Shown here piece after piece: positions 11,300 through 23,200 of a stretch of DNA of 64,000 nucleotides. Location of the stretch: assembly GCA_047967505.1 (NCBI GenBank), contig CM106541.1. One strand, 5' to 3'. The notes under the pieces were generated by a model. It saw nothing but the letters and a program-made list of their open reading frames with translations. It was not told the origin of the DNA and did not search any database. The translations under genes and the position numbers were made by a program. The stretch is from Dipteris shenzhenensis. Lineage: Eukaryota; Polypodiophyta; Polypodiopsida; Gleicheniales. The number at the start of each line of letters is the position of its first letter. The stretch's first letter is position 1.

Positions 11300-14200
11300 C
11301 TGAAACGTCAAACCATAAGAGTAGCTGTGATTCCCTTTCGCAAATTGATATTTGAGTTAAGACACTGAACTCACTATTGCAAACCTCTTCTTCAGATGGA
11401 TTTTGATTTTTCTCGACTTCCATGGGCTTCCCAACCACCACATACATAGGACGAGGAAAGGGAATAGGGGACCTGCGTATATCCAAATGCCAATTCAAGT
11501 TTATGAGTCATTTATTGCATCAATACTGAAAGCACCAATTATGCTTTTTCTCTATATAAAGATACAGAAAGAAAAAGAGAACTGCGATGAAAAAGAAAGA
11601 ATACCCAAACATTCCCCAGAAAGCAAGCGGGGCAAAACGCAAAGCTCGAGATATCTGGTTATACACCTTGCCCTTTGGTTTCCACCAATTGTAAACATGA
11701 GTCTGCCAGTGACAATGAAATAACTTCATAAACATCTATCTTTTCAGTGGGAACACACGTGACAAACATGCCACTGGATATAAGCACATACCTGTCCAAA
11801 AATGAAACAAGGTACTAAAGGAGAGCCTGTCTCAATGGCTACACGCACAAAACCAAATCTCTTCTTTAAGTAAACTACCTGTCACAGATTGAAAGAGTGC
11901 AGTAACAAAATAACAGTGGTCAGAACTTGCCTAAAGAGCAACAAATAGAAGCCTTTATTTTTTCAGCATATTTTAGAAAAACTATGACTAGCTAACCCAA
12001 AACATTCTGCACACAAATGATAGAGTCCTACGGCAGAAGGAGAAGGTCTCCACAATGGCTCATCAAGATAATCTGAAAGGGCAAAATGGAAAATGGGACA
12101 AAATGCCCGGTAAATGGGAAGGCAATAATCTACATTGCTTGCTATTTGACATGATTGAGTTGGGAGATAAAAGTCTTCAAGATGGCAATCATTCACAGTT
12201 TCCCACCGAGATGAGCAGTAGCATGATGGCAAGCCTGTTTGGTAACATATAGACAATAAAGTTAACGAGCAGCCTGAATATAATCAGCATATACCTAGAT
12301 AGACCTCAGACCACGCCTGAACTCATCTTGTAAGAAAATGAACTGAGCAGTTTAAACCTCATTGTAGTCACCCACAGGTTGGAAACCATTGACTCCATCA
12401 TGCATATCAAGGACGAGCTATTATGATATTCCCACCAACTTCCCCCACAGCAACGGTGGGGGTAGACCACTGTATAAACATATGCCCTCACAGGCGCAGA
12501 TACATCAATACACCCACAAAAATACGAGCATTCAGTTATACAAAGGTCTTTGTACTAACTTTCTGTCAATATTCCAGAGGTGAAGGGCAGACTCAGTTGT
12601 GACAAAGGCCAGTATTTAACGAGAAGGTTAATCAAATGGTCAGGCCGCGCTCCATTTTCATATCTCCAAAACCAAGAGATTAAATCAAACCAGGATTGGA
12701 GCCAAAGCATTGAATGGTAAATAGTCTCATTACCTTAAAGGAAAGGGAAAAACGTAAGGGAAATTCCTTAAATTGCTATTTCATTTCCTCAAAAAGGCAT
12801 ATGATACGACTCCTTCACGAACAATGGAGCAGAATCTTGAGGTCACAAAGCTCATGAACGGAAGAGATTGAAAAACATGGGTAAGGAGTAGAACACACAA
12901 TGAGGGATATGTAATGGTTTGACACATTTACATGCATAATGTTGAGCTCCTGGCAAAAAACAAGCTCAGCCTACAATGGCATATTAATGCATTGGGAGGC
13001 TTGTGCAAAATTTTAAACATGCAGATGAATGTCAACAGACAAAGATCATTAAGACAGGGTGGACAATACATATTGGAGAGAAAAATGGTTTCCAGAACAA
13101 GTACTAGTAACTGGAGTTTGTAATAACACATAGCGGGGTGGGGAAGCCTAGGACAGCCAATCCCTATACAGACCCTTCTATTGCATCTACACTGGTTAAC
13201 AAGCCTGGTCAGGTGACTATGGTCAGCTGGCTGGTCCACCAAGTCAATGGCCTTGGCTAGGCCTGATTATGGTTTCTGGGAATCCCTAAAAGAAAATTTC
13301 CTTACCCTGCTAACCATCTCAACAAACCCCCTAAAATTCAAAAAGCTACAGTTGAGAAAGGATTCGGTGATTGTTTGACTATTTTGCTGATGTTCTTCAT
13401 TACGATATTTGCCTACTAGTCCAAGAGCTAAGGCAAAGAGATCATATTTTGAGATTCCACAAAGTAAAAGCAAACTGACCTCACGATCATGTTCCATGTA
13501 AAGCATCTCTCTAACACCTCCAGGAATAAGGATACAGCTATAACCATCACTCAATGACTTTGAGAGAACCTTTCTTGATGCAGGTACTAATCCCAGCCAA
13601 GACCATATATGTCTCAATATAGGGGTGATAAAAATCTGCACATGGTACAGACAAGAAGTCATAATTATGGAAAATCACAATGTAAAATGCACATGCCCAT
13701 GCTCACCCAAAAATACCCATTATTGTGTATGCCTATGTATGCGTGTACATGTAATTGCATGTGTGCCTACTTGTGTGTAACAGAGAGTGGCACATTAATA
13801 TATATATATAATAGAGAGAGAGAGAGACTTACTGCACTGCTTGCAAGCGCCTTTAGCTTTTTAATAGGCAGGTATCCTGTATGGTTGCATAGTGCCAAAA
13901 TTCCAATAGGCAGTACAGAATGAGGCTCAACTGCAAAGACTGTCCCAGAACAATCATTCAGAAACAATCGTGAACAATATATACCTTTGTAAGACTAGAA
14001 TAAGTCCGATCATACAAATTTAGACTTTTTGCTGTTATAAAGGTCAAGACCAAAAATCTACACAGAAAATAAAAGAGAAGAAAAAAGAGGTAAACAAAAA
14101 CTTTTATGAAAAACAAAAGGAAGACATACTTACCAAGCAAAGCAACACTTATGTCGTCATCAGTGCCCAAGCATAAGCAGCTATGCTAGGTTTCTAAAGA

Positions 14201-17200
14201 ACCAATTGTGAACAATAGTCAAGAAGGACCTAAAGTTATGAGTAGGCAAGTTATCCTTAAAAATATCGAAATGCATTTCTAAGAACACATGGACATCCTT
14301 CTAATAGTAAAAATGAGTACAGAGAAATGAGGTGCCCCTGAGGTCATGCATAACTCACTATAACAGTGAAAGCACCCACCAGGTATCGATCCAACAAATC
14401 ATTTGTCAGCCGACATGCTGCCAAAGCAATACACCTAACAGTTTAACTAAGACTAGAGCACATGGTTCTTGTACACTTACCACCAAGGTAAATTTTAAGG
14501 GAATATTTCCCCAATGGCCAATCTATAAGCTTCTCCAAGTTGGCGGGGGGGCTGATATTCAGAGCTTAAATTTTCATGAAGTCGCCCAAAATTTAACACA
14601 TATGAGGTCCAACTTTAGCCCTCCAAGTACTCAAAACGATCGCCATCAAGAGCCATCTGTTTCAAGGCAGTATAGTTCCTTCTAATCTGAAATAGGTTGG
14701 AGGGAGTCATGGCAAGAAAGGTCAGCAAGGGGACTCACTCAGTAGAGGAGGGAGCATGTTTGGGATATTATGGATTTTTGTAATTTGTTTGTACCCCCGA
14801 CTGGTGGCACGGTATTTTGTTCCTACCCCGAACTACTGGTAGTACAGTATTTTGTTCCTAGTACCTACCCCAAACTAGTGGTAGTACCGTATTTTGTTCC
14901 TACGTCGGACTAGTGGTAGTACCCCTTGTCAGCCAATCGCAGCTCCCTATGGCAGGTTTTGGGGCCTCCAAAGGGCAGTAACCTGGGGGAGGCGCCCTTT
15001 ATAGGCAGCCTCGCTCTCCTCATATGGGGGCTTACAGATGGGGAGGTGGCCATTCCAACACTCCAAAGGGTAGCAACAAGCATCAAAAGTGAACTGGGGG
15101 AGGTGCCTTTTATAGGCAGCCTCAACCTCCTCCAGGTTGGGCCCGAGGGCTGAGTAAACAGCCCCACCAGCCCAGCCAACAAGCCAACTGGCTGGTCAGC
15201 CAATTAAAGCTGGTCGCGTCGGCGAGAGCAGGCCCTTCTAGCCCGTATATAAGGAGGTCTTTTCCCCTCATTCCAGCACTCAGCTCCCAAACTCCAGCAA
15301 CACCTTTCGGCCAGCATATGGGTGAGGTTGGGTGTCCTTTTCCACAGCATAGCTCCATATCTCACATGTTGCATTTAGGGAGTGGACTGTGGACTCAGCG
15401 CAGTTTTGTATGCCGATTTGGCAATCATATACATTAGTAGTTAGGGCATTTATGTCATCAGTATAAACAAAGTAGTGTACTATAGTTAGGAAGATATCTG
15501 GTGTATCTCATGCTTGAGTTCTTCCTTGTATGTTCATCTATTTTCCTTAAATGTTTGAGTTCTTCCTTGTATGTTCATATATTTTCTGCACGGTTTTTGT
15601 TACTACCTCGGACTAGTGGTAGTACTGTATTTTGTTCCAATCCCGGACTAGTGGTAGTACCGTATTTCGCTCCTACCTTGGACTAGTAATAGTACCCTGT
15701 GTCAGCCAATCGCAGCTCCCCACGCAGCATATTTGGCAGGTTTTGGGGCCTCCAAAGGGAAGCAACAAGCATCAAAAGTGGGCTCGCGAAGGCGACTTTA
15801 TAGGCAGCCTCAACCCCTTCCCGTCGGCCCCTAGGGCTGCATAAACAGCCAACCAGTCCAGCCAACCAGTTGACTGGTTGGTTGGCCAGTTAGGGCTGGT
15901 TGGGTCAGCGAGCGCCAAGAACAGGCCCTTCCAGCCCCTTTATAAGGAGGTCTTTTCCCCTCATTCCAGCACTCGGCTCCTAGCCTCCAGCAACACCTTT
16001 CAGCCAGCATATGGGCGAGGCTGGGTGTCCTATTTCCACAGCATAGCTCCATCTCTCACATGTCGCAGTTAGGGGAGGGGACTCAACACAGTTTTGTATG
16101 CCGATTTTGGCAATCGTGTACAACAGTAGTCAGCGAATTTATGCCATCAATATAAATAAAGCAGTGACTATAGTTAGCAAGATATCTGGTGTATATCATG
16201 CTTGATTTCTTCCTTGTTTGTTCATCTATTTTCCGCACAGCTAGCCCCCACATGCTACATTGGTATCAGAGTAGTATGGTTCCTTCTGATCTGAAATAGG
16301 TTGGAGGAATTCTTGGCAAGAAAGGTCAGCAATGGGAGGGAGCATGTTTGGGATATCATGTATTTTTGTATTTTGTTCCTAAGCAGTGACTATACTTAGC
16401 AAGATATCTGTTGTATATCATACTTGATTTCTTCCTTGTTTGTTCATCTATTTTCCGCACAGCTAGCTCCCGCATGTTACATTGGTATTAGAGTAGTATG
16501 GTTCCTTCTGATCTGAAATAGGTTGGAGGAAGTCTTGGCAAGAAAGGTCAGCAATGGGGACTCAGTTAGCAGAGGAGGGAGCATGTTTGGTATATCATGT
16601 ATTTTTGTATTTTGTTCCTACGCCGGGCTAGTGGTAGTACGGTATTTTGTTCCGAACCCAGACTAGTGGTAGTACTGTATTTTGTTCCTACCCCAGACTA
16701 GTGGTAGTACCGTATTTTGTTCCTACCCCAAACTAGTGCTAGTACCTCTTGTCAGCCAATTGCAGCAAGGTTTTGGGCCTCCAAAGGGCAGCAACAAGCA
16801 CCAAAAGTGGGCTGGGGGAGGCACCTTTTTATAGGCAGCCTCAACGCCTCCGGAGCTGAATAAACAGCCCGACTAGCCCAGGGTCAGGCAGGACAAGCAC
16901 TTCCAACCCCTATATAAGGAGGATTTTTCCCCTCATGCCAGCACTCAATTCCCAACCTCCAACAGCGCCTTTCAGCCAGCATATGGGCGAGGTTGGGCGT
17001 CCTATTTTGGCACCATAGCTCCATCTCCCACATGTCGCATTTAGGGGAGTGGACTCGACACAGTTTTGTAACCCGATTTGGCAATCACGACAACAGTAGT
17101 TAGGGCATTTATGCCATCAGTATAAATAAAGTGGAGTACTATACTCAGAAAGGTATCGGGTGTATCTCATGCTTGAGTTCTTCCTTGTATGTTCATCTAT

Positions 17201-20200
17201 TTTCCGCACAACTAGTGCCCGCATGCCCCATTGGTATCAGAGCAGTATGGTTACTGAAACAGGTTGGAGGGTCCTGGCAAGAAAGGTCAGCAATGGAGAA
17301 TCAGTTAGCAGAGGAGGGAGCATGTTTGGGAGATATTATGTATTTTTGTATTTTGTTCCTACCCCGGACTAGTGGAAGAACCGTATTTTGTTCCTACCCC
17401 GGACTAGTGCTACCAGCGTATTTAGTTCCTACCCCGGAATAGTGGTAGTACGGTATTTTGTTCCCACATCGGACTAGTGGTAGTACCCCTTGTCAGCCAA
17501 TCGCACCTCCCTATGCAGCATATATGGCAGGTTTACGGGCCTCCAAAGGGCATTAACAAGCATCAAAACTGGCCCCTCAGGCTGAGTAAACAGCCACACC
17601 AGCCCAGCCAACCAGCCGACTAGCTGGTCATCCAGTTAGAGCTGGTTGGGTTGGCCAAAACAAGCCCTTCCAGCCCATATATAAAGAGGGGTTTTCCCAT
17701 CATTCCAGCACTCATGTCCCAACCTCCAGCAACGCCTTTCAGCCAGCATATGGGCAAGGTTGGGTATCCTATTTCCGCAACGACATGTCAAAGTTAGGGG
17801 AGATGACTCAGTACAGTTTTGTATGCCGATTTCGCAATCATGTACAACAGTAGTCAGGGCATTTATGCAATTAGCATAAATTAAGCAATGTACTATAGTA
17901 AGGAAGATATCTGGCGTACCTCACGCTTGAGTTCTTTCTTGTATGTTCATCTATTTTCCGCACAGCTAGTCACCGCATGCTGCACATCATGAAGAGTTAA
18001 ACTACATAAGCGTGTCAAATAATGAAATCCTACTAGAGGGTATCCAACAGCGGAAGACTGATAGATTAGCCCAGGATTACATGTGGATGTGTTTCACTAT
18101 GGAATCAAGCTTTATGACCATGTGTGTACTTCACAACCATTCATGTGTGTGCAGGCTAGCAAATAGATTGTGCTCAAAGACAATATAGAAGAAACTCATA
18201 TATATTTCCATCCGTCCACAAACTAGACAAGATAGAATACCAGAAAGGTTCTCCTACTATATGGCTGGCACCTCTAAATCTCTGAGCCCGCGTGCTCCAC
18301 TGAGCTTATGTAGACTCTCTGTCCAAAGGATCTCTTCCACCTTGCTGTCTGGAAACTCAGCCTAGGTGGGAAGCTCCTTGAGCTAAGTCTGCAGCCCTCT
18401 ATAGGTCACATTCACCCCCTGTGTATAGGCCCAAGGGTGGTCCTTGCTGAAATTGGATTGCTGCTCCAAGTGTTGTGTTATGAGGCCAAGGGGCCTCCCT
18501 ATTGTAGGGGCTACTTGCCCCCCAAACTGGACTTTCGTCTGCCCCAAAACCAACCCAAACAGGATCCCAAACGACCCACACATTGCAGCCTTTAAATACC
18601 CCTCTAAGGGCTCATTTGCAGGGCTTTTTCTGGCCCTGCCTGGCCACGTGGCTGGCTGCCACTGGCCCAGGAAGGCCTGCTCATGATCCTGCCTCATTTC
18701 CATGCCCCTAGGGTCCCAAAACATTTGCTGACCTGGACAGCTTCTGGATCTAGATCTTCCCTCCATGGTGGATCTCCTCTACCAAATACCCATCCGGTCT
18801 CTCTGCTGCCAGCTCATGTGCTGCCCATGTGGCAGCCCCATGCCTATTACTACTCTGCCCCATGCCTATTACTACTCTATGGTCCACCCACGCAACCCCC
18901 GCTGAAGCAATCCTCTTATGAGGGCTCGCAAGTGGGGAGGTGACCAGTCCTATTCCAACAGTCCCACTCACCGACCCACATTGGCTCTCCGTCAATGAAG
19001 ATGCTCCAGTAGCTCCCATGTCGTAGCCCTCTGGAGGCGTCATCATAGTCTTCTCCTAGCTTTTCAACCCGTGGTTCCTACTCTGCTAGGTCCGCTTCCA
19101 CTTTTGCACACCAGTCTGGTACACAAGTCCATCGTTGGCAGCACCTGCTAGCACTAGCTCCTTCAGTCACATGAGCCCGCCTCTGAACTCGTGCTCTCCA
19201 TACGAGCATTCTCCAGCCATCCCCCTCACAATAGGTGAATAGCTAAAGTCCTCCGGGCACCAAGCTCTCAAGGTATGTTTCAACCATCCTCCGTCTGGCT
19301 AGGTCTGCAACCAAACAACATACCTGAGACATCATATCCAGGCACAAATCCATATTACCTAGACCATCACACTCTAGCTGTCGTTCTGTATTGTTGTCCC
19401 CCTCTCAGTCACAACGATCGTCTGACCCTGAGTCCTCAAGTCCTATCAAAGAATTCCCCTCTCCCTCAGCAACACCAGCCAAGCACCTAGATGACTCTAG
19501 GCACTCGCCACTATCCATCACCTTCACAAAGGATCTCGATTCTTCAACGTCTGACATTCTGACAATCACACCAAGGTCCACATATCTTATCTCAACAGCA
19601 CACGGAGTGGCCACCAAGAAAAGTTCTCCTTCTGCCACCTGAGCTCACTCCTTTGACTCTGAGCTGGCACCCTTCTTCTTCTGATGAGCCTTCTTCTTTT
19701 TGCAATCTTTCGCAAAATGCCCTGGCTCATCGCAATAGAAGCATTTCCTTTGTTTCTTTCTCTTCTTCTTGTTGTCTTCATATGAAGAGCTTACCATTGC
19801 CCTTTCCTTTGCTCGTGTCTTGAGCTATCACGGCCTTGTCATCCTTATCCATACCATCGTACTTCTTTTCCCGAGCTTCTTAATGCAACAGTAATGGCAC
19901 CATCTCTTCGAAAGTCACCGGCACTACCCGATGCCTTGTAGTCATTGTAGTCAGGAAACTACTATACCTCTCAGAGAGCATTCCCAATAATAGCATTGTC
20001 ATCCTGGTCAAGCTCGCCCTTTGACTAACTACTCCCAATTGATGCCGCACCACCTTTATCTCGGTGATGTGTTCCTATACCGATTCCCCTTCATCCATCC
20101 TCATACTGTCCAACACTGTCTCGAGATCTAAGATTCTCACCTCATTGTCAAGCTCATACATATCCCGCAATGTCAACCAAGCCTTGAAAGAAGTGTTTGT

Positions 20201-23200
20201 TATCTGAATATGCGACAGCACCATATCCGCTATCGTACCCACAATGATAGCCAAGGCTTCCGCATCCAAGATCTGCCATGCTCTCACTAATACAGTGTCT
20301 GTTGGCGTTGTCACCGCCACCGAGAATGATGCGGCTAGAGTTACGGTGTCTTGAGGTATCAACTCTGTCCCAATCGCAATCTCCCACAATTCCCTCAACA
20401 CCAAGTGACTCCAAACCTTCATTTTTCACAAACAAGTAGAATGTCTCACAAAAATTTAGAATCTCGTTTAGAATCTGGTATCTAGTAGCCATGATAATGA
20501 ACTGAAAGAGGTAAAGAGTTTTAGAGTGGCATACACCTGTCTGAACCTGAGTCTCCCACCTAGGTACAATTCATCAAGCGCTATTGCCTGGACCTGAGCC
20601 TCTCGCTTGGATACCATCCTTCAGACACCATCCAGCGAAGTCATCATCAGCAATCAAAGTCATCATCAAAGTCAGAATCAGTATCAACATCATCCTCAGC
20701 AACATCAGAATTGAAAAAGAGGAAATCATTCCAATCGAGGAAGATTCCAAGGATGAGGGAATGCATCCACCAACATGTATACATTCAGTGCAACTACTGT
20801 CATAAGTTTGGACACTATGAAAGAGATTGTCGCAAGAAGTAGTACGACCAAGGCGGTCAATAGTAGTACCAAATCAATCCCAATGCCAAACTGTTATTCC
20901 CCAGTTCTTTGGGAGGACAATTAAGTTTTGAGCAGCAATAAGTGGTCATCAAGACCGCTTTCGCTTGGCAAATTCACTCAATCCCTCAACAACTGCCTTC
21001 ATCTAGAATTTAAGCAAGAGGGAATGTCACAAACACCCCTACACTAGGGAGCATTGTGACACACAGTCTAACCCCATATATTTTGTCGTAAATTGTGGCC
21101 TCTTTGTGAGCCCTAGTCCAAGGGCCAGTCAAGCACAAGCTACCGGGGTCCATTTCCATTTCCCAAAGTCACAAGCCACTAGCGAAGCAGTTTAGGTCGC
21201 CAAGGCAAGGCGTTGCGAGGTATCCACCTAGCAACAAGTTCAGAAGAGGGGAATATCACATGCACCAAGGTCAAGCCCAAGTGGCAGTGACAACTCGCTT
21301 GTCAACCAATTGCAGCTCCCTACGCAGCATATATGGCAGGTTTTAGGGCCTCCAAAGGGCAGCAACAAGCATCAAAAGAGGTCTGGGGGAGGCGCCTTTT
21401 ATAGGCAAACTCAACCCCCTATGGGTCAGCCCTGAGTAAGCAGCCCGACAAGCCCAGCCAACCAGCCGACTGGCTGGTCAGCCAGTTAGGGCTGATTGGG
21501 TTAGCCAGAACAAGCCCTTCCAATCCCTATATAAGGAGGGCTTTCCACCTAATTCCATCACTCAGCTCCCAGCCTCCAGCAACGCCCTTCAGCCAGCATA
21601 TGGACGAGGTTGGGTGTCCTATTTCCACAGCATAGCTCCATCTCCCACATGCCGCAATCAGGGGAGTGGACTCGGAGCAGTTTTGTATGCCGATTTAGCA
21701 ATCATGTATAACAGTAGTCAGGCCATCTATGCCATCAGTATAAATAAAGCAGTATAATATAGTTAGGAAAACATCTGGGGTAACTCATGCTTGAGTTCTT
21801 CCTTGTATGTTCATCTATTTTTTAAACAACTAGTCCCCGCATGCTACACATGATGGAGAGTTAAACTACATAAGCATGACTCAAGTTCAAATACGTTACA
21901 AGATAGAGACTTGTACTCATAAATGGACTTGAGAGCTTGCTTGATGATATTGCTTTAAATGAACCTCCCTTTTATATGAGTGGATACATACTTGCATCTG
22001 CTTGCTCACATGTGACATAATACCTCCACACCATGTGGCAGCATGCCCTTTCTTCATATCTTTTGTCTCTATTTGGCATCACAACTCTCAACACCTCTCC
22101 TTAGTGCCATGATCTTGGCTACTGCAAGGTGATCAAATGTGAGTTCACAAAAGAAAAGTTAATCACATCCCCTTAGTGCATACTTGCATCTTAAGGTGGA
22201 CAAGTATGGTATTACAACAAGATAGATACTGCCCCCAGGTACTTACATAGCTACTCTCACATAGTCAGGTTTGATCACTGAAAACCAAGGTCTACGCATT
22301 TGATGAGCTTTACAAAACATGGACTAAAGGTGGTAAGATTTACTTCTTAATACATTCAATCAATGGTGTTCTTCTCTTTGATTGGTGTAGCTTGATATAT
22401 GATGCTTTGTTCTCCATGTACCTTTGATACATTATGTGTGGATGCCATGTTTGGGTGCTATGGTTATCTCATGCACTCGTGCATGCTTACAATAGTGATT
22501 TGTGCATTCATGCTTTGCTTTGTCATTTGTTACAGAGGTCTTACCAATTGATTTCTTTTAATATTGGCAGTGTCTAATTGCATAGTCTAATTGCATACTA
22601 GGGTTTTGACTTAACAAACGTGTAGAGCTTAAAAAATCGATCAATTTCCCTTTTGGGGCATGTGCAAATTTTTTTGAAGTTAAAAGTTAAATATCTAGAT
22701 GAATCCAGGAATATGTCCAAAGTCATCCACTAAAAATACAACATAGTGCAATTTCAATCTCATGATAGCCACTCATAAGGTTAAAAACCAGAAACTCCAT
22801 CACGCATAGCAAGAACTAGCTACTATGACATCCCCAATAACGTCATCAGTGTCCAACAGTGGGTGTAGACCATAGTATAAACATATGCTCTCACATACAA
22901 ATCCACACACCCACATATATTTGAGCATCCATTTATACAAAGTCTTCATGTTGAGTTTTTGTCTGCACTCCAGAGGAAGGGCAGACTTGGCCATGACGAA
23001 GGCTAGCACTTAGGAGAAGGCACAACACGTGGAATAATCAAGAAGAGGGGTCCAATTGATGATGTGGCACCATGTAATGATGTGGCATGTGTATTTACAT
23101 GCTTGTTTATACACACTATGCTTTAGCAAGGGATTGTTATGTGCTGACTATATTGACAAGTGGATTGCTAACGTGACATATGATCACGTGGACTTATGAC

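Larger units (their letters stand above)
14658..17984 (+). mobile_element. Tandem array of a TRIM-like LTR element with long LTRs
   Basis: Five LTRs (14757-15597, 15598-16259, 16345-16491, 16584-17230, 17333-17984) lie head to tail. Three are joined by internal domains of only 85, 92 and 102 bp. Each internal domain starts with a TGGTAT(C/T)AGAG primer-binding site matching initiator tRNA-Met and ends with the purine tract AGAGGAGGGAGCA or a short form of it. LTRs begin TGTTTGG and mostly end ACA. No coding capacity exists, so movement would depend on another element. TRIM elements normally have LTRs of roughly 100-250 bp; the intact ones here are about 650 bp. The first internal domain (14658-14756) has lost its left LTR. 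Confidence 0.82.

Noticed and set aside
11198-13939. A separate, N-terminally truncated DGAT2 pseudogene at 11-14 kb
   Set aside because: The missing N-terminal exons exist at 50-53.7 kb on the same strand with matching splice phases, so one split gene is the simpler reading.
13958-14170. Minus-strand frame [13 protein letters not shown] before a GTAAGT, looking like an extra DGAT2 exon
   Set aside because: It matches no part of DGAT2, and exon 3 joins exon 4 gap-free without it.
14790-14935. CRISPR-like spaced 35-bp repeats
   Set aside because: Units are near contiguous, lie inside plant LTRs and have no spacers or cas genes; they are a U3 minisatellite.
16261-17243. Repeated TGGTATCAGAGC words as tRNA gene pieces
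   Set aside because: They lie directly after LTR ends and are primer-binding sites; no tRNA cloverleaf is present.
18383-19046. Minus-strand frames of about 100-127 residues
   Set aside because: No domain seen. They overlap a probable copia-C LTR and share sequence with TRIM-like LTR 1.
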